In this document: positions 56,871 through 64,000 of the stretch, piece after piece
Layout of the letters: every line of letters starts with the position of its first letter
Position numbering within the stretch: position 1 is the stretch's first letter
DNA from: Rhodoplanes sp. Z2-YC6860
GTDB taxonomy: Bacteria > Pseudomonadota > Alphaproteobacteria > Rhizobiales > Xanthobacteraceae
Reading direction: 5' to 3'
NCBI RefSeq assembly: GCF_001579845.1
Contig: NZ_CP007440.1
Coordinates: 7,338,029 to 7,402,028, forward strand
Length of the DNA: 64,000 nucleotides
Program-made: the position numbers and the translations under genes
Notes under the pieces: model-generated
Told to the model about the DNA's origin: nothing
The model's input: the letters and a program-made list of their open reading frames with translations, nothing else
Database searches by the model: none

Positions 56871-57577
56871 TGAGCGCAACGCTCGACGATCCACGCATCG
56901 CCGCCGGCATGCGCGCGCAAATGGACTTGCGCAAACACCGCTTCAACGAGGGCGCGCGCCAGGTCGGCTGGAAGGTCGGTTTCGGCGCGCCCGCCGCCAT
57001 GCAGAAGCTCAAGCTCACGGCGCCGGTCGTGGGATTCATATTGGACCGCGCCATGTTGCCGTCCGGCGGAACGGTGTCGCTGTCCTCCTGGCAGAAGCCC
57101 GCCGCCGAGGCGGAGATCGCGGCTTACATCGGCCACGATCTCCCGGCCACCGCCAACCGCGATGACGTGCGGCGCGCCGTGGTCGCCATCGGGCCTGCAA
57201 TTGAACTCGCCGACGTCGACAGTTCGCCGGACGATGTCGAGGGCGTGCTCGCAGGCAATATCTTCCAGCGCCACGTCATCCTCGGCCAGCGCGACATCAT
57301 GCGCCAGGGCGCAAGGCTTCAAGGTCTCAAAGGCCGATTGACCCGCAGCGGTGAGAACGTGCCGGTGCCGGCAGATCTTCAGACCAACACCGGCGACATC
57401 CTCAATGTCGTGCGCCACGTCGCCGACGTCGCGGCCGCGGTCGGCGACGGGCTGCGCGCCGGACAGTTCGTCATCTGCGGCTCGCTGACGGCGCCGATGC
57501 TGCTCGAGCGCAGCGACACCCGCGTCGACTTCGCGCTCGAGCCGATCGCTCCGATCTTGGTGAACTTTACGGAGTGA
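56870..57577 (+). CDS. 2-keto-4-pentenoate hydratase/FAH-like protein
   Basis: A 235-residue protein of the MhpD/fumarylacetoacetate hydrolase-like fold. It shows QVGWKVGFGAPAAMQ, AEAEIAAYIGHDL (acidic metal ligands), ALELAD-like AIELADVDSS, and GDGLRAGQFVICGSLTAP. Known relatives hydrate 2-oxopent-4-enoate. The ATG overlaps the cupin stop (TAATG). Some usual residues are hard to judge, so activity is uncertain. Confidence 0.83.
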   Translation: MSATLDDPRIAAGMRAQMDLRKHRFNEGARQVGWKVGFGAPAAMQKLKLTAPVVGFILDRAMLPSGGTVSLSSWQKPAAEAEIAAYIGHDLPATANRDDVRRAVVAIGPAIELADVDSSPDDVEGVLAGNIFQRHVILGQRDIMRQGARLQGLKGRLTRSGENVPVPADLQTNTGDILNVVRHVADVAAAVGDGLRAGQFVICGSLTAPMLLERSDTRVDFALEPIAPILVNFTE

Positions 57578-57694
57578 CGCCAGTCTCTCTACCCTATTTC
57601 CGTTGTTTTCCCGGCGAGCCTCCGGCTGGCCGGTCTAAAGCAGCTGGGCGTTGTGAACACTTCGGTAGAACGAAAGAACGCGCGCCAGGGTCTG

Positions 57695-57787
57695 ATTCAA
57701 CTTCGTTGAATTTAGACCCGTCGCTTCTTGCTCTTGTTTGAGCATGATGTTTTCCGAAAACCGCTTCACGCTTTTCGGGATCGTGCT
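57695..57787. repeat. Compound intergenic palindrome of the Bradyrhizobium type
   Basis: ATTCAAC-TTC-GTTGAAT (57695-57711) is followed by a second palindrome: AGCATGAT (57741-57748) with ATCGTGCT (57780-57787), and inner CCGAAAA (57754-57760) with TTTTCGG (57772-57778). Sequences of the form TTTTCCGAAAACCGCTTCACGCTTTTCGG are widespread between genes in Bradyrhizobiaceae. The rest of the 57578-57804 gap shows nothing else. Confidence 0.75.
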
Positions 57788-57804
57788 CCAGACCAGCCTG
57801 ATCG

Positions 57805-59370
57805 CTACTCCGCTGCTTCAGAGCAGATGCCGATCGGCTCGATGTCACGTTTGCGCCCGGTGAGCTTGAAGGCGTGAAACTGCCGCTTGGTGGTCGGCCC
57901 GGTCGAGGTCGTGATGTCGCCGAGCGGCGTCACCTCGCTGTAGAAGCGCTCGAGCCTGGAAACCACCGGGCAATACGTGACGAACAACACCGGCTCCTGC
58001 GCCGATGAATCCATCGCCCGTGTCAGATCGAACTGATGATCGGGAATCTTGCTGACCGGCCAGGACAGCGCGCGCACCGGCTCGTCGCGGAGATAATAGA
58101 TCTCGGCCGCGGTCTCGGCGCGCCCCTCGGATGCCACCGTGCGCGCGCCGGTCGCACGCGCGAGGTCCGCGGTGCGAAGCCCGAGGCTACGCCAGCCGAG
58201 CGTGCGTTGATAGATATCGCCCCTGGCGCCCAGCGCCGGAATGTTGATGCGGGTGGCGAAGGCATCACTGACGATCAGCAGGGCCTGCATGAACAGGCCG
58301 AGCGTAATGGTGCCGCGCAGCCAGTGCTTCCAGCCGAAGCGGAACCACCACGCCACCGCGAGCACCGTCATCGATATCACCGACGGCGCCGCCCAATTGC
58401 CATTGGCGCCGCGCACGAAGGACAGTGCCGTGACGAGCAGCAGCGGCGGGATCGCAAAGGCCAGCATCAATTTGTCTTGCGGCGTGACCCGCGGACCGAG
58501 ATGCCGCGCGACAATCCAAAGAAACGAGGCGAACACCATCGGTCCCATCACGGCGAACTGCGAGCCGATGAAATCGCCGGCGCCGGTCCACCGGAAGCGG
58601 AAGCCGTCGCCCGAGATGTTGTCGCCGGTGTGCTTGAAGGTGAGAAAATCGTGGGTGGCGTTCCAGTAGAGATTGGGCAGCAGCAGCGCCACGCCGATGA
58701 GCAGCGCGATCCAGATGTGCTTGCGCTTCAGCAAGGCGCGGGCGTCGCGGTCGTAGATGCAGGCCCAGGCCACGCCGAGCAGGAAATAGATCATGGCATA
58801 TTTGGAAAGCAGACCGAGCCCGAACGACACGCCGAGAACGAGCGTCCAGCGCCAGTCCGGCTTCGACATCAGATGCAGATAGGCGAGCAACGCCGCGGCC
58901 CAGAAGAACAGGAGCGGCACGTCGGTCGAGATGATTCGCGATGAGAAGCTGAGACCGATGCCCAGTGCGAAGGCGAGCGCAGCCCACGCCGCCGGCTGGC
59001 GGCCGTAGAGCCTGTCGGCGATGGCATAGACCAGAAGGCTCGTGCCCAGATGAATGAGCGGCGAGCCGAGCCGCACGCAGGCCTCGCTGCTGCCGCAGAT
59101 CGGATCGGTCGCGGCGATCACCCAGGCCAGGAGCGGCGGCTTGGAGAAATAGCCGAAGGCGAGTTCCCGCGACCAGGTCCAGTACTGCGCCTCGTCGAAG
59201 AACAGATCGACCACAGAGAAATGCAGGCCGATGATCCGGACCAGGGTCAGCGCGACGAGCGCCGTCAGCACGTGGGTAAAGGTCAGTTCCGGCACGATCG
59301 GACGCGCTGCTGCGACGCCGGCCAGGCCCGGAAAATGCGCCGACGCGCCGGCGATATTGTCCGAACTCAC
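57805..59370 (-). CDS. GT39/ArnT-like membrane glycosyltransferase
   Basis: A 521-residue integral membrane protein of the PMT/ArnT superfamily. The first periplasmic loop carries the catalytic-type acidic motif FFDEAQYWTWSRELAFGYFS and SKPPLLAWVIAA. About eleven helices are followed by a soluble C-terminal domain. Relatives move undecaprenyl-linked sugars onto lipid A or other envelope targets. The start is GTG with GAGGAG upstream. The PAP2 gene lies 93 bp upstream in the same direction. Confidence 0.9.
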   Translation of the reverse strand: MSSDNIAGASAHFPGLAGVAAARPIVPELTFTHVLTALVALTLVRIIGLHFSVVDLFFDEAQYWTWSRELAFGYFSKPPLLAWVIAATDPICGSSEACVRLGSPLIHLGTSLLVYAIADRLYGRQPAAWAALAFALGIGLSFSSRIISTDVPLLFFWAAALLAYLHLMSKPDWRWTLVLGVSFGLGLLSKYAMIYFLLGVAWACIYDRDARALLKRKHIWIALLIGVALLLPNLYWNATHDFLTFKHTGDNISGDGFRFRWTGAGDFIGSQFAVMGPMVFASFLWIVARHLGPRVTPQDKLMLAFAIPPLLLVTALSFVRGANGNWAAPSVISMTVLAVAWWFRFGWKHWLRGTITLGLFMQALLIVSDAFATRINIPALGARGDIYQRTLGWRSLGLRTADLARATGARTVASEGRAETAAEIYYLRDEPVRALSWPVSKIPDHQFDLTRAMDSSAQEPVLFVTYCPVVSRLERFYSEVTPLGDITTSTGPTTKRQFHAFKLTGRKRDIEPIGICSEAAE

Positions 59371-59463
59371 CCGTGGTGCTCCTCAATTCCGGAAATCAGG
59401 CCCTTGAGGCGGGTTTGTACGCCAAATCCGGTCGAAAGAAACCGCCAGATTCGCGATAGCGAT

Positions 59464-60231
59464 CTACGCCTTCGTTCGTGCGCGCCGGCGCGCCTGGAAC
59501 TGTTCGAGGTTGTCCTCGGTGCGCGGTGTACGCGGCCAGCGATAGATGCAGCCGTACAGGAGCCAGACGATCAGGGCCGTGAACACGCCGGCAAAAACAA
59601 TGTCTGTGGCAAAATGCCCGGCGGCCGCCATCCGCACCACGCCGATGGCGGTGCCATAGACGACCACCGCCACGATGGCCACCGGACGCCACGGCATGGG
59701 CGCGGCCGCGGCCGGCGCCAGCAGCGCGTAGGCGCCCGCGGCCTCACCGGAAACGAAGGAACAGTTGCCGTCACATTCGCCGCTGAAATCCCACCACTGC
59801 ACGAACCGCTGCGTGCCGCCGAGTTCGACGACGGCGGCCGGCCGCGGCCGGCCGGAATGTGGCTTCAAAATGGTGTTGACGAGGAGCCCCGGCGCAAGTG
59901 CGAACGTGAAGATGACGAGGAGCGAGGTGCGCAACGACATCAGCGTGCGTTGCTTTGGCCGGATCAGCTTGATGACGAGCGTGCAACCGGCGACGATGCC
60001 GAAAGCGCTCGAGAGCGCGACATTGCAATCGCGCACAGTGTCGAACCATGGATAGAACGGCGCAAGCGCAGCTCTCACGCCCGGCGTCAGAAACCAGGCG
60101 GCGAACTGCAGATCGAGCGCCGGGTCGATCCAAACGGCTGCGGCCGCGATACCTCCGGCCAAAACGATCAACAGCCCTGCGAACGCCATCAGCCGTGTTC
60201 CCCGGTACGCCGGCACGACGGCCGCGGGCAC
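59464..60231 (-). CDS. PAP2-family membrane phosphatase (LpxE/LpxF-like)
   Basis: A 255-residue membrane phosphatase with the three-part PAP2 site: KPHSGRPRP, SFVSGEAAG (SGE in place of the usual SGH), and RMAAAGHFATD. The SGE form is seen in LpxE/LpxF-like lipid phosphatases, so a lipid A or undecaprenyl-phosphate substrate is plausible. Six helices are present. The GTG start is uncertain; MAFAGLL at 60189 is an alternative. Confidence 0.86.
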   Translation of the reverse strand: MPAAVVPAYRGTRLMAFAGLLIVLAGGIAAAAVWIDPALDLQFAAWFLTPGVRAALAPFYPWFDTVRDCNVALSSAFGIVAGCTLVIKLIRPKQRTLMSLRTSLLVIFTFALAPGLLVNTILKPHSGRPRPAAVVELGGTQRFVQWWDFSGECDGNCSFVSGEAAGAYALLAPAAAAPMPWRPVAIVAVVVYGTAIGVVRMAAAGHFATDIVFAGVFTALIVWLLYGCIYRWPRTPRTEDNLEQFQARRRARTKA

Positions 60232-60320
60232 GGCAATACACGAAGTCTTTGGATGTCCAAAGGGGCTGTCCTGACGGCGCCGGGCTTCTTATTTAAGATG
60301 GCGTACGACTGGAGCACCCC

Positions 60321-61739
60321 ATGAATCCCAACGCCTCCCTCCTCGACCGTGCCGGCCTCGACAAGGCCCGCGTCGGCAAGCTGATCGACCGCGGCCTCGA
60401 AGGCGCCGACGACGGCGAGTTGTTCCTCGAATACAAGCAGTCCGAGATGCTGGTGTGGGACAACGGGCGCCTGAAGCAGGCGACTTACGACACCAACCAG
60501 GGCTTTGGGCTTCGCGCCGTCAAGGACGAGGCGGTGGGCTACGCGCACGCCTCGGAGGTGTCGGAGGGGGCGATCGCGCGCGCCGCCGATGCCATCCGCG
60601 CCGTCAAGGGCGGCTATTCCGGCCAGTATGCCGCAGCTCCGGGCCGCACCAACGTCAAGCTCTACGGCGACGAGAACCCGCTCGAGGCGCCGGGCTTCGA
60701 CGCCAAGGTGAAGCTCCTGGAGACCATGGATGCCTATGCGCGCGCAAGGGACCAGCGCATCAAGCAGGTGACCGCAAGCCTTGGCGCATCCTGGCAGGTG
60801 GTCGAGATCGTGCGGCCCGACGGCCAGACCTATCGCGACATCCGGCCGCTGGTGCGAGTCAACGTGTCCGTGGTGGCGGCTTCGGGCGACCGGCAGGAGA
60901 CCGGCTCCTACGGCTATGGCGGCCGCGAGGGCTACCTGCGTTTCATCGAGGGCAAGACCTGGGAGCACGCCGTCGAGGAAGCGGTGCGGCAGGCACTGCT
61001 CAATCTCGATTCGATCCCCTCGCCGGCCGGCGAGATGGATGTGGTGCTCGGCGCCGGCTGGGCCGGCGTGATGCTGCACGAAGCTGTCGGCCATGGCCTC
61101 GAAGGCGACTTCAATCGCAAGAAGACCTCCGCGTTCGCCGGCCTGATGGGCCAGCAGGTCGCCGCCAAGGGCGTGACCGTGGTCGACGACGGCACCATCC
61201 AGAGCCGCCGCGGCTCGCTGTCGATCGACGACGAAGGCACGCCGACCAACCGCACCGTGCTGATCGAGGACGGCATCCTGGTGGGCTACATGCAGGACCG
61301 GCAGAATGCACGGCTGATGGGCATGAAGCCGACGGGCAACGGCCGCCGCGAGAGCCACGCGCATGTGCCGATGCCGCGCATGACCAACACCTACATGACC
61401 GCAGGCGACAAGGATCCGGGCGAGATCATCGCGTCGGTGAAGAACGGCTTCTTTGCCGTCAACCTCGGCGGCGGCCAGGTCGACATCACCTCGGGCAAGT
61501 ACGTGTTCAACGTCACCGAGGCCTACAAGATCGAGAACGGCAAGATCGGCGCGCCGCTCAAGGGCGCGATGCTGATCGGCAACGGACCGAGCGATCTCAA
61601 GCGCGTCACCATGGTCGGCAACGACATGAAGCTCGACACCGGGGTCGGCACCTGCGGCAAGAACGGCCAGGGCGTACCGGTCGGCGTCGGTCAGCCGACC
61701 CTGCGCATGGACCGCATCACGGTCGGCGGGACGGGTTAA
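60321..61739 (+). CDS. tldD: Metalloprotease TldD
   Basis: A 472-residue cytoplasmic zinc protease subunit that acts with TldE/PmbA, for example in microcin maturation and peptide turnover. The active-site motif HEAVGHGLEGD is intact, and a C-terminal Cys lies in GVGTCGKNGQG. Full length for the family. It is divergent from the PAP2 gene. tldE is not in the window, which is usual. Confidence 0.96.
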   Translation: MNPNASLLDRAGLDKARVGKLIDRGLEGADDGELFLEYKQSEMLVWDNGRLKQATYDTNQGFGLRAVKDEAVGYAHASEVSEGAIARAADAIRAVKGGYSGQYAAAPGRTNVKLYGDENPLEAPGFDAKVKLLETMDAYARARDQRIKQVTASLGASWQVVEIVRPDGQTYRDIRPLVRVNVSVVAASGDRQETGSYGYGGREGYLRFIEGKTWEHAVEEAVRQALLNLDSIPSPAGEMDVVLGAGWAGVMLHEAVGHGLEGDFNRKKTSAFAGLMGQQVAAKGVTVVDDGTIQSRRGSLSIDDEGTPTNRTVLIEDGILVGYMQDRQNARLMGMKPTGNGRRESHAHVPMPRMTNTYMTAGDKDPGEIIASVKNGFFAVNLGGGQVDITSGKYVFNVTEAYKIENGKIGAPLKGAMLIGNGPSDLKRVTMVGNDMKLDTGVGTCGKNGQGVPVGVGQPTLRMDRITVGGTG

Positions 61740-61740
61740 G

Positions 61741-61910
61741 GCTTGGTTCAATTGGCCAAAACGGAACTTGCATCGTGAACGGCCGAACGTGAACAGGCCG
61801 CCCGCGATTGGTATGAGGCCAACAAGGTCGCGGTCGACTCGATCAACAAATTCATCGAAAGGCACGGAATTTTGGCGAGTCGACTTCGCTATCGACCCGG
61901 CCGTGGATAG
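61741..61910 (+). pseudogene. CcdA-type antitoxin remnant
   Basis: Right after tldD an open stretch encodes LVQLAKTELAS, a TGA stop at 61776, then TAEREQAARDWYEANK, VAVDSINKFIERHGILASR and a short basic tail before TAG at 61908. The second part lines up with the C-terminus of CcdA (W-x-x-EN, FIE-x-x-G). There is no start codon, the N-terminal DNA-binding part is missing, a stop interrupts it, and no ccdB follows. It is best read as a decayed toxin-antitoxin fragment. Confidence 0.65.
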
Positions 61911-61919
61911 TACGGCTTT

Positions 61920-62519
61920 CTACCTCACAACGCCGGACACGCAGCACGGCTTGCGGACCGGACGCGTGATCTTCTCCTTGAGGTAGCAGCGCGCCGCGCT
62001 GCCGACATAGCCAGAGCGCGCGTAGGTCCACGCCCTGCAGCGGTTGTCGTCCTCGCAGGCCTTCTTGCAGGCCTCGGCGCTGGGCGGATTCTGGATGTCG
62101 AAATTCTTGTAGTCCCCGCCGGAGCGGTCGATGGAGGTTTCCAGCGGCCCAGGCCGGTTCTCACCGAGCCCGCCGCCTTTGACGCCCGACACGCAGCAGC
62201 GATTTTCTTTGGGCTGTGTCACCTGATGCTTCAGCCAGCAGGTTGCGGCGTTGGCGCCGCCGATCGCAGCCGTGTTGGGATAGGAGAAGGTCCACGCCCG
62301 GCAGCGCCCGTCGCGGTCGCAACGCGCGGCGCAGACCGCAGGATCGGCCGATTGCACCGTGAAGCGGATGTAGTCGCCGCCGGGCCGATCGAAGCCCTGC
62401 TGCGCCTCGGCAGGAACAACGATTGCGAAAAGCGCCAGTGCCGCGACCATGAAGGCGCGCACGAGGCTCAACAGACCGCCGTGTAACAATCGCGCCAAGA
62501 CGTTCGCCTTCGAGTGCAT
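61920..62519 (-). CDS. Exported protein with two PAN/Apple domains
   Basis: A 199-residue secreted protein. The signal segment is RAFMVAALALFAIVVPAEAQ. Two repeats follow, each with the PAN pattern: GFDRPGGDYIRFTV...CAARCDRDGRCRAWTF...CWLK...RCCVSG, and SIDRSGGDYKNFDI...CKKACEDDNRCRAWTY...CYLK...PCCVSG. Six Cys in each unit suggest disulfides. PAN domains bind proteins or sugars; the partner here is unknown. Confidence 0.88.
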   Translation of the reverse strand: MHSKANVLARLLHGGLLSLVRAFMVAALALFAIVVPAEAQQGFDRPGGDYIRFTVQSADPAVCAARCDRDGRCRAWTFSYPNTAAIGGANAATCWLKHQVTQPKENRCCVSGVKGGGLGENRPGPLETSIDRSGGDYKNFDIQNPPSAEACKKACEDDNRCRAWTYARSGYVGSAARCYLKEKITRPVRKPCCVSGVVR

Positions 62520-62712
62520 GCGCCCACCATCATTTTAGTGAAGGCCCGATGCAGTGGCGAGTGCGATTGCGTAACCGATTGTCGCTGTGGGAATCGTCCT
62601 GACAAAAAGAAAGCGCCCGCCGGGGGCGGCGGGCGCTGCATCCGGAGGCGGGAGGGGAAACCGCTGGTCCGGACCCTGGCCGATGGGAGGATCGGCCAAT
62701 CCGTAAATTCGT

Positions 62713-63084
62713 TCAGACCAAATGGCGTCCCGACCGCTTGGCGGCGGGATAGCTGAGCGTCAGCCGCGCCCGGAACAAGACGGCCTGATGCTGCGACGTC
62801 GCCACGCGGCCATGACGCGCGCGGCGCTCGATGGCGCGACGGGCGAGCAACTCGCTCGGGTCACGCCACAGCGGACCGGCATAAGCGTCACGTAGATCGC
62901 TGCGGTGGAGCCCGATATCGGCAAGCATGCGGTCATCGAGATCGGCCAAGCGGAAGGAGTCGCGCCGGTTCTTCATCCGGTCGGCGAATTCCTTGAGGCC
63001 CTGGCCGATCCGGCCGGCCAACGCCGAAAGCGCCTTGATGGCGGGCGACGCCGTGGCAATTCCGAGGGATGTGATCGCAGGCAT
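62713..63084 (-). CDS. DUF1127 domain protein
   Basis: A 123-residue protein with the DUF1127 (YjiS-like) helical pair: FRLADLDDRMLADIGLHRSDLRDA, preceded by a helix and followed by an Arg-rich stretch RRAIERRARHG. Small DUF1127 proteins have been linked to RNA turnover and phosphate or carbon adaptation. It is divergent from a LysR regulator, a common pairing that suggests direct control. Confidence 0.85.
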   Translation of the reverse strand: MPAITSLGIATASPAIKALSALAGRIGQGLKEFADRMKNRRDSFRLADLDDRMLADIGLHRSDLRDAYAGPLWRDPSELLARRAIERRARHGRVATSQHQAVLFRARLTLSYPAAKRSGRHLV

Positions 63085-63208
63085 GGTCAGTCTCCGAGAA
63101 GTTCAGCCCGGGAAGCGGAAAAGGCACCCGTGCGGGCCGCCGCATCGCTGCGGAGCCTCCCGGGGACCCACCCATTTCCTCTGGACGGCCTAATCTCGCA
63201 GAATCCCA

Positions 63209-63237
63209 TTGATAAGTGAAACGAATGTTTTTAATAT
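63209..63237 (+). promoter_or_regulatory. Probable promoter of the LysR gene
   Basis: TTGATA (63209-63214) and TAATAT (63232-63237) are 17 bp apart, a strong sigma-70 match 64 bp before the LysR start. The same AT-rich gap must hold the DUF1127 promoter and LysR binding sites. Confidence 0.6.
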
Positions 63238-63300
63238 GACCAATCATCCATGCTGATGAATGGCCGACCCGGACGCGGGATCTGGCCCCGGGAGGCGGCC

Positions 63301-64000
63301 ATGAGCGCCCTGATCGACGTCGACCAGTTGCGGACCTTCATCGCAATCGTGGAGACGGGAAGTTTCACCAAAGCCGCCGAGGTGGTCCACAAGACTCAGT
63401 CGGCGGTGTCGATGCAGATGAAGCGGCTCGAAGAGCGGCTCGGCAAACCGGTCTTCGCCCGCGACGGCCGCGCCTCCAAGCTCACCGAGGACGGCGACCG
63501 GCTGCTCGATTACGCACGGCGGATCATCAAGCTCAACGTCGAGGCGCTGGCCGCCTTCGACGACAAGGAATTGTCCGGCCGCGTGCGGCTCGGACTGCCG
63601 GATGATTACGCCGACCGTTATCTGCCCGAGATCATGGCGCGCTTCTCGCGCGCCTATCCGGGCGTGGAATTGACGGTGCTGTGCCAGCCGTCGGTCGATC
63701 TTGTCGAGCTGATCGACTCCAACGAGCTCGATCTCGCGATCATCACCGACTGCGGATCGTCGCGCGCGTCGGAGGTGTTCCGGCGAGAGCGGCTGCTGTG
63801 GGTGACGTCGAACCGGCATTCGACACATCTCGAAGAGCCGCTGCCGCTCGCGCTCGGCCGCACCACCTGCGGCTGGCGCCGCGCTGCGATCGAATGCCTC
63901 GAAACGATCGGCCGGCCGCATCACATCGCCTACACCAGCGCCAATGCGAGCGCGGTGGCGTCGGCGGTGCTATCGGGGCTGGCGATCTCGATCTGCCCGG
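63301..64000 (+). CDS. LysR-family transcriptional regulator (3' end outside window)
   Basis: The first 233 residues are visible and the frame runs off the window end. The N-terminal HTH is IDVDQLRTFIAIVETGSFTK, AAEVVHKTQSAVSMQMKRLE. The effector domain starts near GRVRLGLPDDYADRYLPEIM, with LDLAIITDCG in the ligand region. GGGAGG precedes the ATG at 63301. It is divergent from DUF1127, which it probably controls. Confidence 0.92.
   Translation, partial: MSALIDVDQLRTFIAIVETGSFTKAAEVVHKTQSAVSMQMKRLEERLGKPVFARDGRASKLTEDGDRLLDYARRIIKLNVEALAAFDDKELSGRVRLGLPDDYADRYLPEIMARFSRAYPGVELTVLCQPSVDLVELIDSNELDLAIITDCGSSRASEVFRRERLLWVTSNRHSTHLEEPLPLALGRTTCGWRRAAIECLETIGRPHHIAYTSANASAVASAVLSGLAISICP

Overview
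The window looks like a chromosome segment from a Hyphomicrobiales (Rhizobiales) alphaproteobacterium, closest in style to Bradyrhizobium, Rhodopseudomonas or Xanthobacteraceae. The reasons are high GC, an F0 ATP synthase operon with paired b' and b subunits and no F1 genes beside it, an aa3 cytochrome oxidase operon in the order ctaC-ctaD-ctaB-coxF-ctaG-ctaE-DUF983-SURF1, IalB and DUF1127 genes, many tiny zinc-ribbon and DUF3309-type genes, and intergenic palindromes typical of that group. This taxonomic call is an inference from gene content; no database was searched.

Layout. 1-10.7 kb holds signalling genes: a symporter-type histidine kinase (cut by the window start), a hybrid kinase, CheW, a chemoreceptor with a C-terminal CheR-docking pentapeptide, a REC-EAL phosphodiesterase and a NarL-type regulator. 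10.8-19.9 kb is housekeeping: YjbQ, a secreted protein, the F0 operon atpI-atpB-atpE-atpG-atpF, a HAD phosphatase, and a leftward run thrC - M16 peptidase - GNAT - lipoprotein. 19.9-47.9 kb is accessory. It starts with a striking cluster of small hairpins and then carries DUF2252, DUF4239, DUF1254 and YiaV/HlyD-type envelope genes; a field of very small genes (several with CxxC zinc-ribbon pairs, one HTH, DUF3309, short membrane peptides); a CzcB-CzcA-CDF metal efflux operon without CzcC; a metal ABC permease and binding protein without an ATPase; a secreted acetamidase/formamidase-like protein with a duplicated C-terminal module; a class III cyclase; a GNAT; and a periplasmic metallo-beta-lactamase-fold hydrolase. 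47.9-54.5 kb is the leftward cytochrome oxidase operon.

54.9-64 kb holds IalB, a three-gene coupled catabolic-looking operon (beta-hydroxyacid dehydrogenase, cupin, FAH-type hydratase), an ArnT-like glycosyltransferase with a PAP2 phosphatase, TldD, a broken CcdA antitoxin remnant, a double PAN-domain secreted protein, DUF1127 and a divergent LysR regulator cut by the window end.

How it fits together: the F0 and cytochrome oxidase operons are core respiratory functions that flank a roughly 28 kb accessory block lying between SURF1 and thrC. That block is dominated by envelope, metal and small-protein genes. The least explained pieces are the hairpin cluster at 19.96-20.21 kb, the small zinc-ribbon gene field at 29-32 kb, a candidate small RNA ending at a strong terminator at 31.48 kb, and the 30-bp repeat array between DUF983 and SURF1. 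No tRNA, rRNA, CRISPR array or complete insertion sequence was recognised.
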